Assembly: GCA_030533445.1 (NCBI GenBank)
Contig: CM060070.1
Location: forward strand, 20,402,001 to 20,466,000
Source: Cyprinodon diabolis
Taxonomy: Eukaryota; Chordata; Actinopteri; Cyprinodontiformes; Cyprinodontidae
Length of the DNA stretch: 64,000 nucleotides
Reading direction: 5' to 3'
Shown: piece by piece, positions 35,801-46,895 of the stretch
Layout of the letters: the number at the start of each line of letters is the position of its first letter
How positions within the stretch are numbered: position 1 is the stretch's first letter
Notes under the pieces: model-generated
What the model saw: the letters and a program-made list of their open reading frames with translations, nothing else
Told to the model about the DNA's origin: nothing
The model's database searches: none
Made by a program: the position numbers and the translations under genes

Positions 35801-36902
35801 TGACCAATGTACCTCAACAGATGAAGCAAAAAAAAAAAAATCTAAACAAATAAAAGGATTAAATTGCCATTACTTAATGACTTAGCGCCTTCATAAAGAA
35901 GTGTCCTATTTTTCCACTGAACATTTCAGCTTTGAATTAAGCACCAAGGAAACACTTTCATCTCCCAGCAGGAATGAGCTCTTTTTTCAGCTCACTCTGC
36001 ACCTCTTTGTTTATTCTCACCCTCCATAAGATCCACTGGTACCGGCCTCGCTTCCCTGTGTCCTCTCATTTCCACCGCTTCACTAAGAATTAAAGTCTCA
36101 CATCAAATAAAAAGAGTTTGCTGGAGTAGAGGAGGTCAAGTGGCAAAGGCAATCATTTAGTGAAATTATCTTCCACCTGCTAACCGTAAATGAACATAAT
36201 GAGGAATAAATGGATTGAAAATTAGCAGAGGACTCCAAAAAATCAACAGAAAGAAAAAAGCTATCCAATCTAAGTTATGAGGTCAAGAACATCCTTAGTT
36301 GCTCAGATATTCACATGCTTTGCCATGATTTATCAACAAACTTTGTGATGCTGTCTTAACACAAACTCTCACATTCTGGGATTTGGTTTTGTAACTCTTA
36401 GTCTGATCTTCCCCTGAATTGAGCCATTCCTGCAAACCATTCATTTGTGGCTGGGATTAACCCCAAACTGGATGGATTTAAAGTTGGCCTAATGAAAGGG
36501 GAAAAAAGCTACTTCTCTGCGATCTATGTCTGAATACATTGCTTTGGATCTTGGTTGTTAGAAAGCTGCCCAGTTTGGATCAGGATGCTTTTAAGTTTGC
36601 TGTTTGAAGTTTGCTTTTTAACTTGGCTTTAGATGCCAAACTACATTGTGTTATTCTCTAAAGGCTGCGATGTTCTGTGTGAAAGTTCTCCTTATTCTGC
36701 CCCTTTTACACTCAGATTCTGTGGTTGAGCTGTAAAAATCCATGCTAATGACAGAGCAGGCAAAATTCTTCCCCAATAAGTTTATCTTTGTAGTTTTATC
36801 AATACGTTGAGACACTGACTTAATCTTTAAAATAAAACTAGCCCTGCCACAAGTAACTCACTCTTCTTTTTTTTGCATAGCAAATTACAATAAATGTTAT
36901 CT
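32806..36902. other. Intronic sequence, two blocks of possible regulatory texture
   Basis: No exon or element was recognised over 4.1 kb, one of the cleanest stretches in the window. The parts 35460-35700 (GGCTAATTAATGG, AATCGATCACAGTGTGAT) and 36080-36240 (AGTGAAATTATCTTCC, ACATAATGAGG) have a mixed composition without repeats and could be conserved non-coding elements. Confidence 0.35.
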
Positions 36903-36990
36903 AAGTTAATGACATAACAAAGTCTCTGTCCTCTAGCAGGGTTTTAAACCAGTCCAGTGATGTACCAGAAAGGCCGACCCAGTGCAGGAC
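36903..36990 (-). pseudogene. LINE reverse-transcriptase fragment
   Basis: The - strand reads LHWVGLSGTSLDWFKTLLED then RDFVMSLT before a stop. This is the GLSGTxLxWFxSYL..R..FV segment just before the reverse-transcriptase core in L2/Rex-type (jockey-superfamily) fish LINEs. It is a small remnant of the same kind as 42884-43047. Confidence 0.62.
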
Positions 36991-38082
36991 GGGGAAGCTG
37001 AGGACCCCTGGTCTAAAATCTAAAATACCACTGAAATGCATGTTAGAAGGTGCAATAAAAAAAGGAGGTCAAGGGTATGAATGCTGTTAGAAAGTCACTG
37101 TATTTGTTTTTTTTTCTCTGAGAAATTCTTTGCAGTGATTTGCTCTGCCCTGACACCGTCCAGTTTTTGGTGTCCTTGTTTGATTACGGATCACAGTAGT
37201 CCTCAGAGACTCAGACAGCCTCAGGCCTCTCAGGTTTCACAGGGGAGCATTCCTCGCCGACTGCTCTGGAGCTGTGAAAACCGCAAACCAGCTCCGACAA
37301 CAAACACACTCGAGGCAATGGGGCAAAGACTGCTAACCTATGGCTAATCAACAACAGGAGTTTTCTCACTCCCCTTTTTTCCACAATTGCTGACTCAGTG
37401 GAAGAATGGGGCACTCTCTCCTTCATTTCCACCTTTTCTTCAGTTTGTGTTGTTCTGAAATGTAAAAGTACATAGTTCCTCCTATGTGGAGGAAGACCTG
37501 TTTTTGTTTTATAGAGAGCATGTGTGAGACGGATCCAAATCATGGATGTGCTTATTTTCCCCCATGTCGGAGGTTGTTGAAGAGTTTATATTAGGCATTG
37601 CTCTTTGAAAAAGAGCATGAGTGAACTACGCAGCTCTACCTTTTTGTTGGTGAAACATGAACAATCAGTTGCAAAAGAATTAGGTGTTGATAAAACTGCA
37701 AAACATTGCAAAACTTACATGTTTCATTGGAGTAGAATCTGAACTGACTGGTAATGATACATATCATGTAGGAGGTACATGAAATTACATGGGAAACTGA
37801 TGTGGTTGTATTTTCACAGTTGATCCCAATTAAGACTTTGTTTAGGCAAGGGTATGTGGAATTTGGAACTTTTCTGATCAAAATTTACCGGGGAATTTGT
37901 GTATTTTTTTTGTGAATTTAGATGTTAAAGAATCTGCTATAGGAAAGTTTGGTGGTTCAGATCATTACGCTTCAACATCTTGAAGCTCAGTCAACCTTAT
38001 TCTGTCAAAGATGGTGCGCTTGTAAAGGAGTAAAATACTTTTTCACATTACATTGCTTTGTTCCAAAAAAGTAAAAAAAAAC
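36991..38082. other. Intronic sequence, nothing recognised
   Basis: No gene signal. Open frames at 37081-37347 and 37211-37543 have no family features. Confidence 0.4.
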
Positions 38083-38700
38083 AACAATCCACTGGACTTT
38101 GATCTGGATGACTGAGACTTTTCAACAGGATATATTGCTTTGGATTTGATTAATAATGAAATTAATTTAGATAATTGTTCTGTTTGCACAGGCTTTGGCT
38201 TAAACGCTTTACCTAATGATTACTTGGCCCACTGTGATTTCTGATGTTTCTTTTTAAATCGATTTTAGCGAGATATTAGTTCAATCCATCCTTTCCGGTC
38301 TTGACAATCATTCTGTTCTCAGTAAAGGTTTTACTGCATGCTCCGAAGTCTAAGCACCTGTTGTTTCCCTCCGATGTCTTTTCATCTTGTGCTTTGAAAA
38401 TAGGCTTACTTCTTCATGTCATGTCCATGTCCACCCATTTGGAAAGGGGATGTTTGGCTTTGTTTGTTAGACTGCAGTATCCAAATGGGTGGACCCCTTC
38501 ATCTATTCCAATTTGCGTGTTTTAAAAAAACAAAAACAAGGCTTTGTTGGTCTACTGTATAAAACCTCGAACTCAACACTATTCCTGACATATTGAACTG
38601 AAAGAGCTTCCTGGATGGGAACTTGGAAACCAAGTCCAGTGGATTGTTTATAATTTTTTTGGAATGACTCTGACCTGGATGACTGAGAACCTTCACCAGC
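38083..38700. repeat. Composite repeat with 17-bp inverted arms and internal stem
   Basis: AACAATCCACTGGACTT (38083-38099) is the exact reverse complement of 38632-38648. Inside, TCCACCCATTTGGA (38430-38443) pairs exactly with 38480-38493. CTGGATGACTGAGA occurs as a direct repeat at about 38104 and 38675. The mixture suggests a small inverted-repeat element next to or built from a dispersed repeat; no target duplication is clear. Confidence 0.6.
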
Positions 38701-40831
38701 ATACTCCTAACAATCCCGAAAGTTTGGGAGATTGTTTTCGTCTCTACATTTTTTTACTTGTTAAAAATAAAATGTAGTGTTGACGATGACAGTTCAGTAT
38801 TCAAGCTGTTGTAACTCAGGTTGCTTTGTTTTGAGCGCATGTGTGTTACCATAACAATGTCATTTCTACTGCCTTCATTTTCCATGTCTCAGTAGTTTTC
38901 TCATAGTGCTGCCTTTATTTTTGTGTTTGTTACAAAATTAAACAACAAGAAGCTGGGGAAAAAAAGGCAAGCAGAGATAATTTTTTGGTTTCCTATTATT
39001 TTGGTTATCGTTAGTGTAATAAAAATATAGATAACAAAAAACATCTGTAAGAGTTTAGATTTAAGAGCGCTTTGGGTAAGGTGATGGGTGGTAGAGTGTG
39101 CATACAGAAGGTGTGGACAGACAGCAGGAAGTGGCTGCAGTGTAGAAACCAGACAATTTGTGTGTTGATTGGATATCCCAGAGTGAACCACCTGCCTACC
39201 TGCTGCCAAAACACAAACATTAGTTTTCCTCTGTTTGTTACCACAGAGTACTACTGCCTAAGCTTGAGAAAACCCATGTGTACTTAGCTGCACATTATAA
39301 AGACTATTTGAAGGAAAGGATGTTTGTTATTGTATGTTTATGTGTCTTAGCAGGTGCACATTCATCAGACAGCTCTGGGGCTTTCTGAGTAGTAAGATCA
39401 CACCACTACTTATTTTCTCTCTGTCTGCATGCACCACTCCTACTCACTTAGCTTCCTGCTCACTTAGTATACACCAGGGGCTTCTAAAACTCCCCAGCCT
39501 GGAAGGTAAATGTGGAAATGTAACATCACCCTGCAAGCTGGGCTAAAGAAAACATGAAGCTAAACAGCACTCGGGTGACACATTTTCCATGTTAAGCAGT
39601 AAACTAAAGCAAAGGAAAATTGTTTTCCCAGAGTGGTGGTGGGGGTTTATACCATGTATTTAGGGTTATTGTTGATCTTTTGTTACTGTTATTATTGAAT
39701 ATCTACAACAACAAATCTATTCTATGACCTTTGTTTTTTAAGTTTATTCTATTTTTTTTTTTTAGTGTAACAGCCAGACTGACTTGTATTCAATACACAG
39801 CTGGTCAGTCTGTGAAGGCTCAGACTCTGCCAATCACAGCGTGAGAGATGGGAGTTTATGCTTTACACCAGAGTTCCCCATAATGTGGCAGCACTTTTCT
39901 GTAACCATAAAAGTCAAGATTACATTTGCAACAGAACAGCGTTTTTATGATTTCTCTATTTTGTGCAGATTGAGCAGCATATAACTTAAAAAACTTAACA
40001 AATAGCTGCTTTAACCTCTTAACATCATCCTCATTTTGGGTAATCCTCGCCTATTTTGCATACCCAAATGGAAAAGCAAATAACTTAGGAACATGAAGCC
40101 CAAATTACATGTGCAGTACATTATTTGAAAGCTACCACCCTCTTCTAGTATATAAATTAAAATATGGTGACTAGAACACAGACCAACCTGCATCAGTTCA
40201 AACATGACTCAAAGTTGTTGGTTTTTTTATTCTCTGAAATGACAGGTCTTTTTTGAACAGCAGTAATAAAGACATTCTTGAGAAGGAAAAAAAACAGGTT
40301 TTATTGTATGAAGTTGGAGTACATTGCAGTAGTTTGTAAAACCAGTTCAAGCTGCAGTGACTTAAGCAAGATGTTTTCCTGCATTGTATTCTTGGTGTGC
40401 TTTGTAGAAATTTTGTTACAGTCATTTTTGTACTTATGGGGGTTCAGGTCTTTAATGCCTGCAAGCGTAATAATTCACAAACATAACTGAAATATGTAGC
40501 TTTTAATATAACATTCACAGAAGCATAAATTTCCAACTAATGTAATAGCTGCTGACTGCAATAACTGCAAACATAAGAAGCGATTTCCAACAAATGTAAT
40601 AACTACTTAGTTTGCAGAGATTTACTAAGTTTGTATGAAAGTATACAACTTCCCACAAGTGTAAAAATGCATTTATATAATATAATAATAAAAAATCCTC
40701 GGATATAAAACGATGCTCTGGCTTCCCAGCAAAATGGAAAAAACTATTAAGATTTGTATTTCTGAATCAGGGATATTCTTTCTTACTTGTGCCGATCAAA
40801 TCCAACCTCCTTGGTGAAAAATTCAATTTTC
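38701..40831. other. Intronic sequence, nothing recognised
   Basis: No exon or element ends found. Confidence 0.45.
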
Positions 40832-40890
40832 AATTTCACTTTCAAATTCAATTTATATAGCACCAATTCACAACACATGTCATTTTAAGG
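40832..40890 (-). repeat. LINE/SINE-like 3' tail fragment, reversed
   Basis: CAAATTCAATTTATATAGCACCAATTCACAACA is the reverse complement of the tail seen at 27371 and 58750. Confidence 0.6.
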
Positions 40891-41265
40891 TAGGTGCGTC
40901 TTTAGCTGTGGCAATGTTGGAAAGCAGGGCTGTTGCACATTGGTGAGTTTCATTGTTATGAAGCCAAGGCTAATACCGTATATAATTTGGGCCGCCACAT
41001 GTTCTTCTTCCTGTAGGATTATTTATCCATCTGTAGCGCTCTTTGATGTACTGAATGAGGACATTTGCAGAAATTCTTTTAAGGACACTCATATTTTATT
41101 AAACATAGATTATTTGTCCAAATGCAACTCTTACATTTCTAAATGTTTTTATTCTAAAACTGACTTCATAGAGATTTTTTTTTCAATTCTAGGATGAAAA
41201 GTAGCTTGTAACAGGACAGCTGATCTTATTATTTATTTATTTTTTAATAAAGCCAGCTTCCACAT
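40891..41265. other. Intronic sequence, nothing recognised
   Basis: No features seen. Confidence 0.45.
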
Positions 41266-41273
41266 CCAGCGTC

Positions 41274-41645
41274 TAGGGCTGAAATAATTAAACTAATCTT
41301 GATTAATAGATTATTGGAATAATCGTCAACTAATTTAGCAATCAATTCTTTGTTAACTGGAGTATAGAGACTCTAAAACATGCCTTTTGCTAAGAGAGCA
41401 ACCCACTTAGAACAGTAACTATGCCAAAATTGTAAAATATTTAGCATTTAAGATAAAAGCACTTTTTCATCTGTCAATATGCTCTACCCAGAACTCCTCA
41501 AGTGGAAAAATTTTGTTTCACTTGGTTTAATTCAGTAAAAAGTCTTCTTTAAGGAACCTTTAACTATCCGATTAATAATAGATTAATCGAAAAAAAGAAT
41601 CAGCAGATTGATAGATTTGCAAAATAATTGTTTGTTGTAGCCCTA
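41274..41645. mobile_element. Non-autonomous hAT element (372 bp)
   Basis: TAGGGCTGAAATAATTAAAC on the left and ..ATTGTTTGTTGTAGCCCTA on the right are inverted ends, with a perfect 8-bp duplication CCAGCGTC (41266-41273, 41646-41653). The ends resemble those of 22394-23904, so they may share a mobilising transposase. It is rich in ATTAAT/GATTAAT words and has no coding. Confidence 0.9.
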
Positions 41646-41653
41646 CCAGCGTC

Positions 41654-42375
41654 CAGCAGGCTTAGCTGCTAGAGGAGCCAGAAAAAACTTTTTTATTAAA
41701 TAAGTGTATTCCCTATTTGTTTGTTTTTCTGTATTTAAATAAATTCAAGGTTGGTTTTAAATTGAAAACGAATGAAGGGTATGCAGACTCGGTCCGACTC
41801 AAAGTGGTGGGCCTACGGAAAAGTTTTTATTGATCATTGGTTTACAGTTTATGTTGGATTTCATTTTCTTGCTCACTTAGAATGGGGGAGCACTGAGCAG
41901 TGAAGGAAGGAACATCATTAGGCAACGACAGTCAAACAAAAAACACAATGAAAATTTGCAAAAAATTATATGTGTTCCCATAAATGCAATAAATCTTTGC
42001 AAATGTAATTACGTTTGTGGGAAATTGCTTATGTTTTTTAATAGTCAGCAGCTTTTACTTATGTGAGAAATGTATTATGTTTGCCGGAATATTATGTTAA
42101 AAACTGCATATTTTTATTACGTTTCTGGTTTATTGTGTTTTAAGGGCATTACAAGGTCTGAGTCTTATCACGTCATGAGGCCTGATCAATGGATTCTAGC
42201 TAAAGTAATTGAAGCTGTAATCAACTCTTGATTACTCCTCAGTTTGTCCATTTTTTTTTCCTTTCAGCTCTGATTAGTTTGTTTTTTTATTGAGTTTTTT
42301 TTTTTAGGCACATCCCTTGTTTTCTTCCATGCATTTAACCAGCATTTCATTAGGTTCATGGTCAACTAATATACG
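41654..42375. other. Intronic sequence, nothing recognised
   Basis: AT-rich; no features. Confidence 0.45.
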
Positions 42376-42383
42376 GCTGTGAT

Positions 42384-42789
42384 CAGGCTCGGACTGGGAA
42401 CGATTTTCAGCTCTGGCATTTTTCCATCTACACCGGCCCACCATCATGCACACAACAAATTTTTGCAAAATATTCGAACATAAATTCCTCAATTATAAGT
42501 TGAACATCGTAATTTTTTAGTTTTATTATAATTTAGTTTGTTGCAAAGTTTGAAGAAATTGAAAATTACACCATATGCCAACCGTCACAAGGAAGGGCTA
42601 TATATACTGCATGCATCATGTAGGTAGTAAACACTGGATTACTTCTCTAGCTCCTTGTGTAATTTGCTGTTGCATGAAGGTGCTTCGGCCGGAGAGTAAG
42701 CGTTTGGGCCGGTATGTTTTAAGGAGGGCCGGCCCTCGCACGCCGAAATTAGGGGCGGCCCTCCTTAAAAGATTACCAGTCCGAGTCTG
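42384..42789. mobile_element. Non-autonomous hAT-like element with CAGGCTCGGACTGG ends (406 bp)
   Basis: CAGGCTCGGACTGG and CCAGTCCGAGTCTG form inverted ends starting with CAG, as in many hATs. The flanks GCTGTGAT and GCTGTGTG match at 6 of 8 positions. The interior has GGCCGGCC-type words (CGGCCCACC, GAGGGCCGGCCC). No coding. Confidence 0.7.
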
Positions 42790-42883
42790 GCTGTGTGTTA
42801 TCTGCATAGTTATGGTAACTTACCTTTCTTTTTAACTTTTTTGAAATCTGAGATAGCAAAGAGCTTGTAGATGTTTAATTAGA

Positions 42884-43047
42884 GGGCCCCAAGATGAGCC
42901 CTTGAGGAACCTCGCGTGTGATTTTGGTCTTTGATGTAATTTTATCTACTGACACAAAAAGCCCCCGTCCTTCAAGTAGGATTAAAACCATTCAAGTACT
43001 GTATCAGAAATGCCAGCCCAGTTTTCCCAGTTTTCCTCCAATAGTGG
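42884..43047 (-). pseudogene. LINE reverse-transcriptase fragment
   Basis: The - strand gives LLEENWENWAGISDTVLEWF, a stop, SYLKD, then after a frameshift LFVSVDKITSKTKITREVPQ leading to GLILGP. The VPQGxxLGP box with the preceding GISxTxLxWF..SYL..R..FVS segment is the reverse-transcriptase core of L2/Rex-type fish LINEs. One stop and at least one frameshift mark it as dead. It lies only 230 bp before the 63-nt cachd1 exon, in antisense orientation. Confidence 0.72.
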
Positions 43048-43279
43048 TCCACAAATTCTATCAAGTAGTAATAATATAATGAGTACTAATAGTATAATAG
43101 TACCATGTCAATTAACAATTATCAGCACAAAGATGGAGAGATGCTTCCCTAATATTAAGCCCTAACACATACCCTTTATTGTGAATTTAAATTAGATGCA
43201 GCAACATAATCAGAATATATAAATGCTGGATTCTGGTTCTTATGGTTTAATCTTTCTCTCTTTCTCTTTTTCTCTGCAG

Positions 43280-43342
43280 AGGATTTTCAACTCCTTTGTT
43301 TACACGGAGAAGACGTCAAACGGAGAGACAGAAGTTCAGCAG
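43280..43342 (+). CDS. cachd1: cachd1 internal exon (63 nt), N-terminal extracellular region
   Basis: The exon encodes 21 codons beginning RIFNSFVYTEK and ending EVQQ. A long pyrimidine tract and CAG acceptor (43249-43279) precede it, and a GT donor follows at 43343. It begins and ends on codon boundaries (phase 0/0), so it is symmetric. Together with the next two exons it matches what I know of CACHD1, a type I membrane protein with a VWA domain and tandem Cache domains, related to calcium-channel alpha2delta subunits. CACHD1 is reported to modulate T-type calcium channels and, in zebrafish, to act with Frizzled/LRP6 in Wnt signalling. This part lies before the VWA domain, on the extracellular side. 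Earlier exons with the signal peptide are not seen and should lie upstream of the window. The gene assignment rests on recalled similarity; the exon structure is read directly. Confidence 0.88.
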
Positions 43343-43344
43343 GT

Positions 43345-45085
43345 TGGTAACAAAGTGCTGTGTATGTGAGTCCTTGTCCTGCCTGTCTGTGCATGCATGT
43401 AGCATTGTGGATGTCTGTCTGTGGTCTGGCATTGTGTTCGCTTTAGCAGCACGAGCACAGACATCAGGGGGTTTATGAAAATTCTATGTCTGCTGTCTCT
43501 GTAGCTTTGAAGTTTGGTGTCTTATTGATTTATTTTTCCTCCTCCCTCTCTGGCTATACATCCCCCTCAAAACTTTGGACCAAGGGTTAAACAGAATAAT
43601 GAGCTGTTGCTAAAATGAAACACTTTTCTTAACTCGCCTGCCTTTAATGCAAATGTCAAATTTCTGTGCCTCATTTTAGTTTTTATAGTGGAAAAAGAAA
43701 TCTGCTTGGAATTTCTGGCACCCTGTGTCAAATCAGACCTAATTGAGAGCAGGCGCGGTGTGTAAAAGTGTGTGTTTGTGTTTGCTCTAGTGCATCAGAG
43801 GATCTTGGAAAAGTGACAATATACACCACAGTGGTAAACAGCCACCAGCAAGAACAGACAGGTTGACGATTGTTTGCATTTCTCTGTTTGTATCCGTCTG
43901 TGTCAGCACATGGAGGTGTGTATGTGTGAGCAGGGTACAGTGTTTCACACCTTTGCTGGTGTTTAATGTTTCAGAGGCAGCTAAAATTGGTTTTAAAGAT
44001 ATAGATTTTAAGAACTTTTGGATTGTTCAGCAAGCTGAAATCTAATTTGGAGCATTAACGTTTATGGTTTGAATAAGTATCTTTCTCTAAAAGTGGCTTC
44101 AACTCCACAGTTGGAGTATTTATTTCAGTGGCCAGCCTAAATAGGTCCCATAAATTCTCAGCGTAACCCTCCTGAGGTTGGCTCTGACTACTTCAGATTA
44201 TAGCTCTGACATAGTTGGCTCGCTGGTGCGCTCTAGGCAGAGGGGATGTGTCCCTGAGCCAAGGCCGGGCTCAATTAGGGAGGGTTTCTGCAGAGGCACA
44301 GTTGAGATGGGAGAAGTAAGAAAAAAAGGACAAGGAGCCACAAAGAGGTGCCATCGGTATCTTCTGCGAGACTCTCCTGGTGGAAATTAATTATTCAGAC
44401 TGCTGTGCAGACATCTGTCTCCGTGTTACGACGTAGACTCCCCCTCTCTGTGGCTGACTGTGTCTCATTGTTCTACTCTTTAGCATTTGTTGTCAAAGTG
44501 GTTATCTTTGAATTTGAGATGGTTTATTTGCATTAAGAAAATAGAATGATTTTTTAGAATTGCCCTAGAAGTTATGTAAGAGAAACTTTAATTTATTTGG
44601 ATTTTTATGGTTGTATAATTGTCAATAAACGGCGTACTTCTGGATGTTCTGTGAACACAACTTCAGCTTCGTCTCTGAGGCAGGTGTTCATACATGGACA
44701 TCCTGGTTTGACCAAGTTTTTGCTGTAAAAAAGGATTCATTAGATTGAATTATCCTTTTGCCATAAGTCAAATGTTTGTTAAAAATCTGTATGTTCAAGG
44801 ATTTGTTCTAATTTAGCACAATTTGAGTGCAGTGTTTAACCTGAGGGGCATATGAAATTACTCATTTACAACAAAAAAATATAATTGATTGTAATTATAT
44901 AATATTCCTGATTTTGTATGGACAATATTCTTATTACACATATTCGTAATAAGTTGAAAATAAATGAAATTGATAATCCTTAAATAAATTCATCCTTCTA
45001 TGAATACAAATGTTTCCATTTTATATTTTAGGTTACAGTGTGACCAAATTCTTGTTTTTTAAAGATTTTATTTTTAAAATGCACT
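43345..45085. other. Intronic sequence after the 63-nt exon
   Basis: There are no repeats that I recognise. The block 44100-44450 is GC-richer (GGCTCGCTGGTGCGCTC, GCCGGGCTCAATTAGGG) and may be conserved. No exon signal. Confidence 0.35.
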
Positions 45086-45093
45086 ATATTTAA

Positions 45094-45546
45094 TAGGGAT
45101 ATGGGGAAAAAATCGGAATCGATTAATAGGGATTTTCAGCTCTGCGATATAATCTAGATCTTTCAGTTCCCAAATGTGGATTTAAAAAATTAAAAAAATA
45201 AATTTTCACCTGAAACAATGAGGGGAAAATGAGCTCCCTCTGCACCACGGCTCTGGCAGATAGAGCTGTGGAGCCTGTTGCTGTGCGGTGCAGCACAATA
45301 TCTATATTTGAGGCTGTCACAGTGGAGACGTGGACTTACTCAAACCCCAAACAGCATGGATGCCAAAATAACTAAATGATTAATATCTTCTAGGGAACAT
45401 ACTGCCTTTTGTATATTTTCATTTAATTTGATGGCCTGGAAAAATATAGCAATTTATAGAGAGATTGCAATATTGTGAAATGGTATTGTGACCCAAGTAT
45501 CGTGACACGTTTCATGTCGCAAAACCCATGCCAATACTCACCCCTA
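45094..45546. mobile_element. Non-autonomous hAT element (453 bp)
   Basis: TAGGGATATGGGGAAA on the left and ..GCCAATACTCACCCCTA on the right are imperfect inverted ends. A perfect 8-bp duplication ATATTTAA (45086-45093, 45547-45554) establishes the boundaries and the hAT class. No transposase remains. Confidence 0.82.
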
Positions 45547-46138
45547 ATATTTAATGTATTTAAATCAATATTAGCTGAGACATAGCTAACTTTGTTTCAG
45601 TGACATTAGCTTCCATTTATGACTTTATAAACTAAACTAGAGAGAGATGGCCTCAAGCACAGGCATTTACAAAGGCAAAAAAAGAGTACTGGTAATTAGA
45701 AAAAAAAGTTTATCATGAATAATAAAAAGCCAAATAGATATTCTAACAAAACCTATCAGTTCAACATCTATTTAAAGAAGTAATCACCTGGTATTTTTAA
45801 TTGTTCTAAACTTGTCTTGAAATTATTGTTTAATCGTTATTTAGAGAATGTTTTTTCCAATATATTTAAGAATATATATAAGAACCTCCTTCTTAACCCC
45901 GTTTTTTTCCCAGCAGGCTACACTTAAGACATAAATGTCAGATTAACGGTTGTATAAGGAACAGAATACAATGGTTTCCGCCTCCCGCAATTCCAGAAAT
46001 AAATTGCAGTGATTTTTTTTTTTTTACACATTAAAATCTTTCAGATTAATTGGTCAAAATGAGCACTACAACATAAGCCCATTATGAATATTATTATCAT
46101 GTGTTTTTCCAGACCCTTTTCACAATCCTCGCCACTGG

Positions 46139-46451
46139 GTATCCAATACAGATACTTAGGCTGAGCAAATTGGCCAATATCTGATACCAATCTGATTCAG
46201 CTGCTGAGTGGATGAACACTATCTTGCCCTGTGAGTGAAGGCCTTGTCTTTGACATAAACTTTGTTTACAAAAAGGGAACAAATGAATACAGAGATAAAT
46301 GTATTTTATATAATTTATTAACAAATAAGCAGCAAAAAAGAAATAATAGCTCCATATAAAGTGCACTGGCTTGGATCTCCTATATAAAGTCAGCTAAATA
46401 AAAAATATCTGAGCCAATATACCATCGTGGTACCAGATTGGTGCATCTCTA
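46139..46451. mobile_element. Degenerate hAT-like element
   Basis: The right end, read on the -, is TTAGAGATGCACCAATCTGG, close to the TAGGGATGCACCGAT end common in fish hAT elements. The left end is not clear; GCTGAGCAAATTGGCCAATA.. loosely mirrors the interior. Probably old or truncated. Confidence 0.4.
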
Positions 46452-46529
46452 ACATTTAGGGAAGAAACTAGTTTCATTTTAGCTTATAAAGATTACACAA
46501 GTATGTTTTAAGCAAAAAGGTTTTATAAA

Positions 46530-46895
46530 TTGTCCTCCATTCATCCATCCATTTTCTGACACGCTTTATCCCAAGTGGGGTTACGAGGGGTGCCGGTGCC
46601 TATCTCCAGCTGTCTACGGGCGAGAGGCGGGGTACACCCTGGACAGGTCACCAGTCTATCGCAGGGCAACACAGAGACAACCATTCACACACACTCACAC
46701 CTAAGGAGAATTTAGAGAAGCCAATTAACCTAACAGTCATGTTTTTCGGGCTGTGGGAGGAAGCCAGAGTGCCCAGAGAGAACCCATGCATGCTTAGGGA
46801 GAACATGCAAACTCCATGCAGAAAGACCCCGGGCCAGGAATCGAACCCACAACCTTCTTGCTGCAAGGCAGCAGTGCTATCTACCCATGTTTTCT
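46530..46895 (-). mobile_element. V-SINE-type SINE
   Basis: On the - strand: a tRNA-like head TAGCACTGCTGCCTTGCAGC with a perfect B-box-like GGTTCGATTCC, then GCATGTTCTCCC..GGGTTCTCTCTGGG and CTGGCTTCCTCCCACAGCCC. That is the strongly conserved central domain of V-SINEs such as DANA/mermaid. A LINE-related 3' part (GTGACCTGTCCAGGGTGTAC) and an ATGGATGGATGA tail follow. The copy looks nearly full length. Confidence 0.8.

Noticed and set aside
37211..37543. 110-residue - frame
   Set aside because: No family motif and no splice signals matching its limits.
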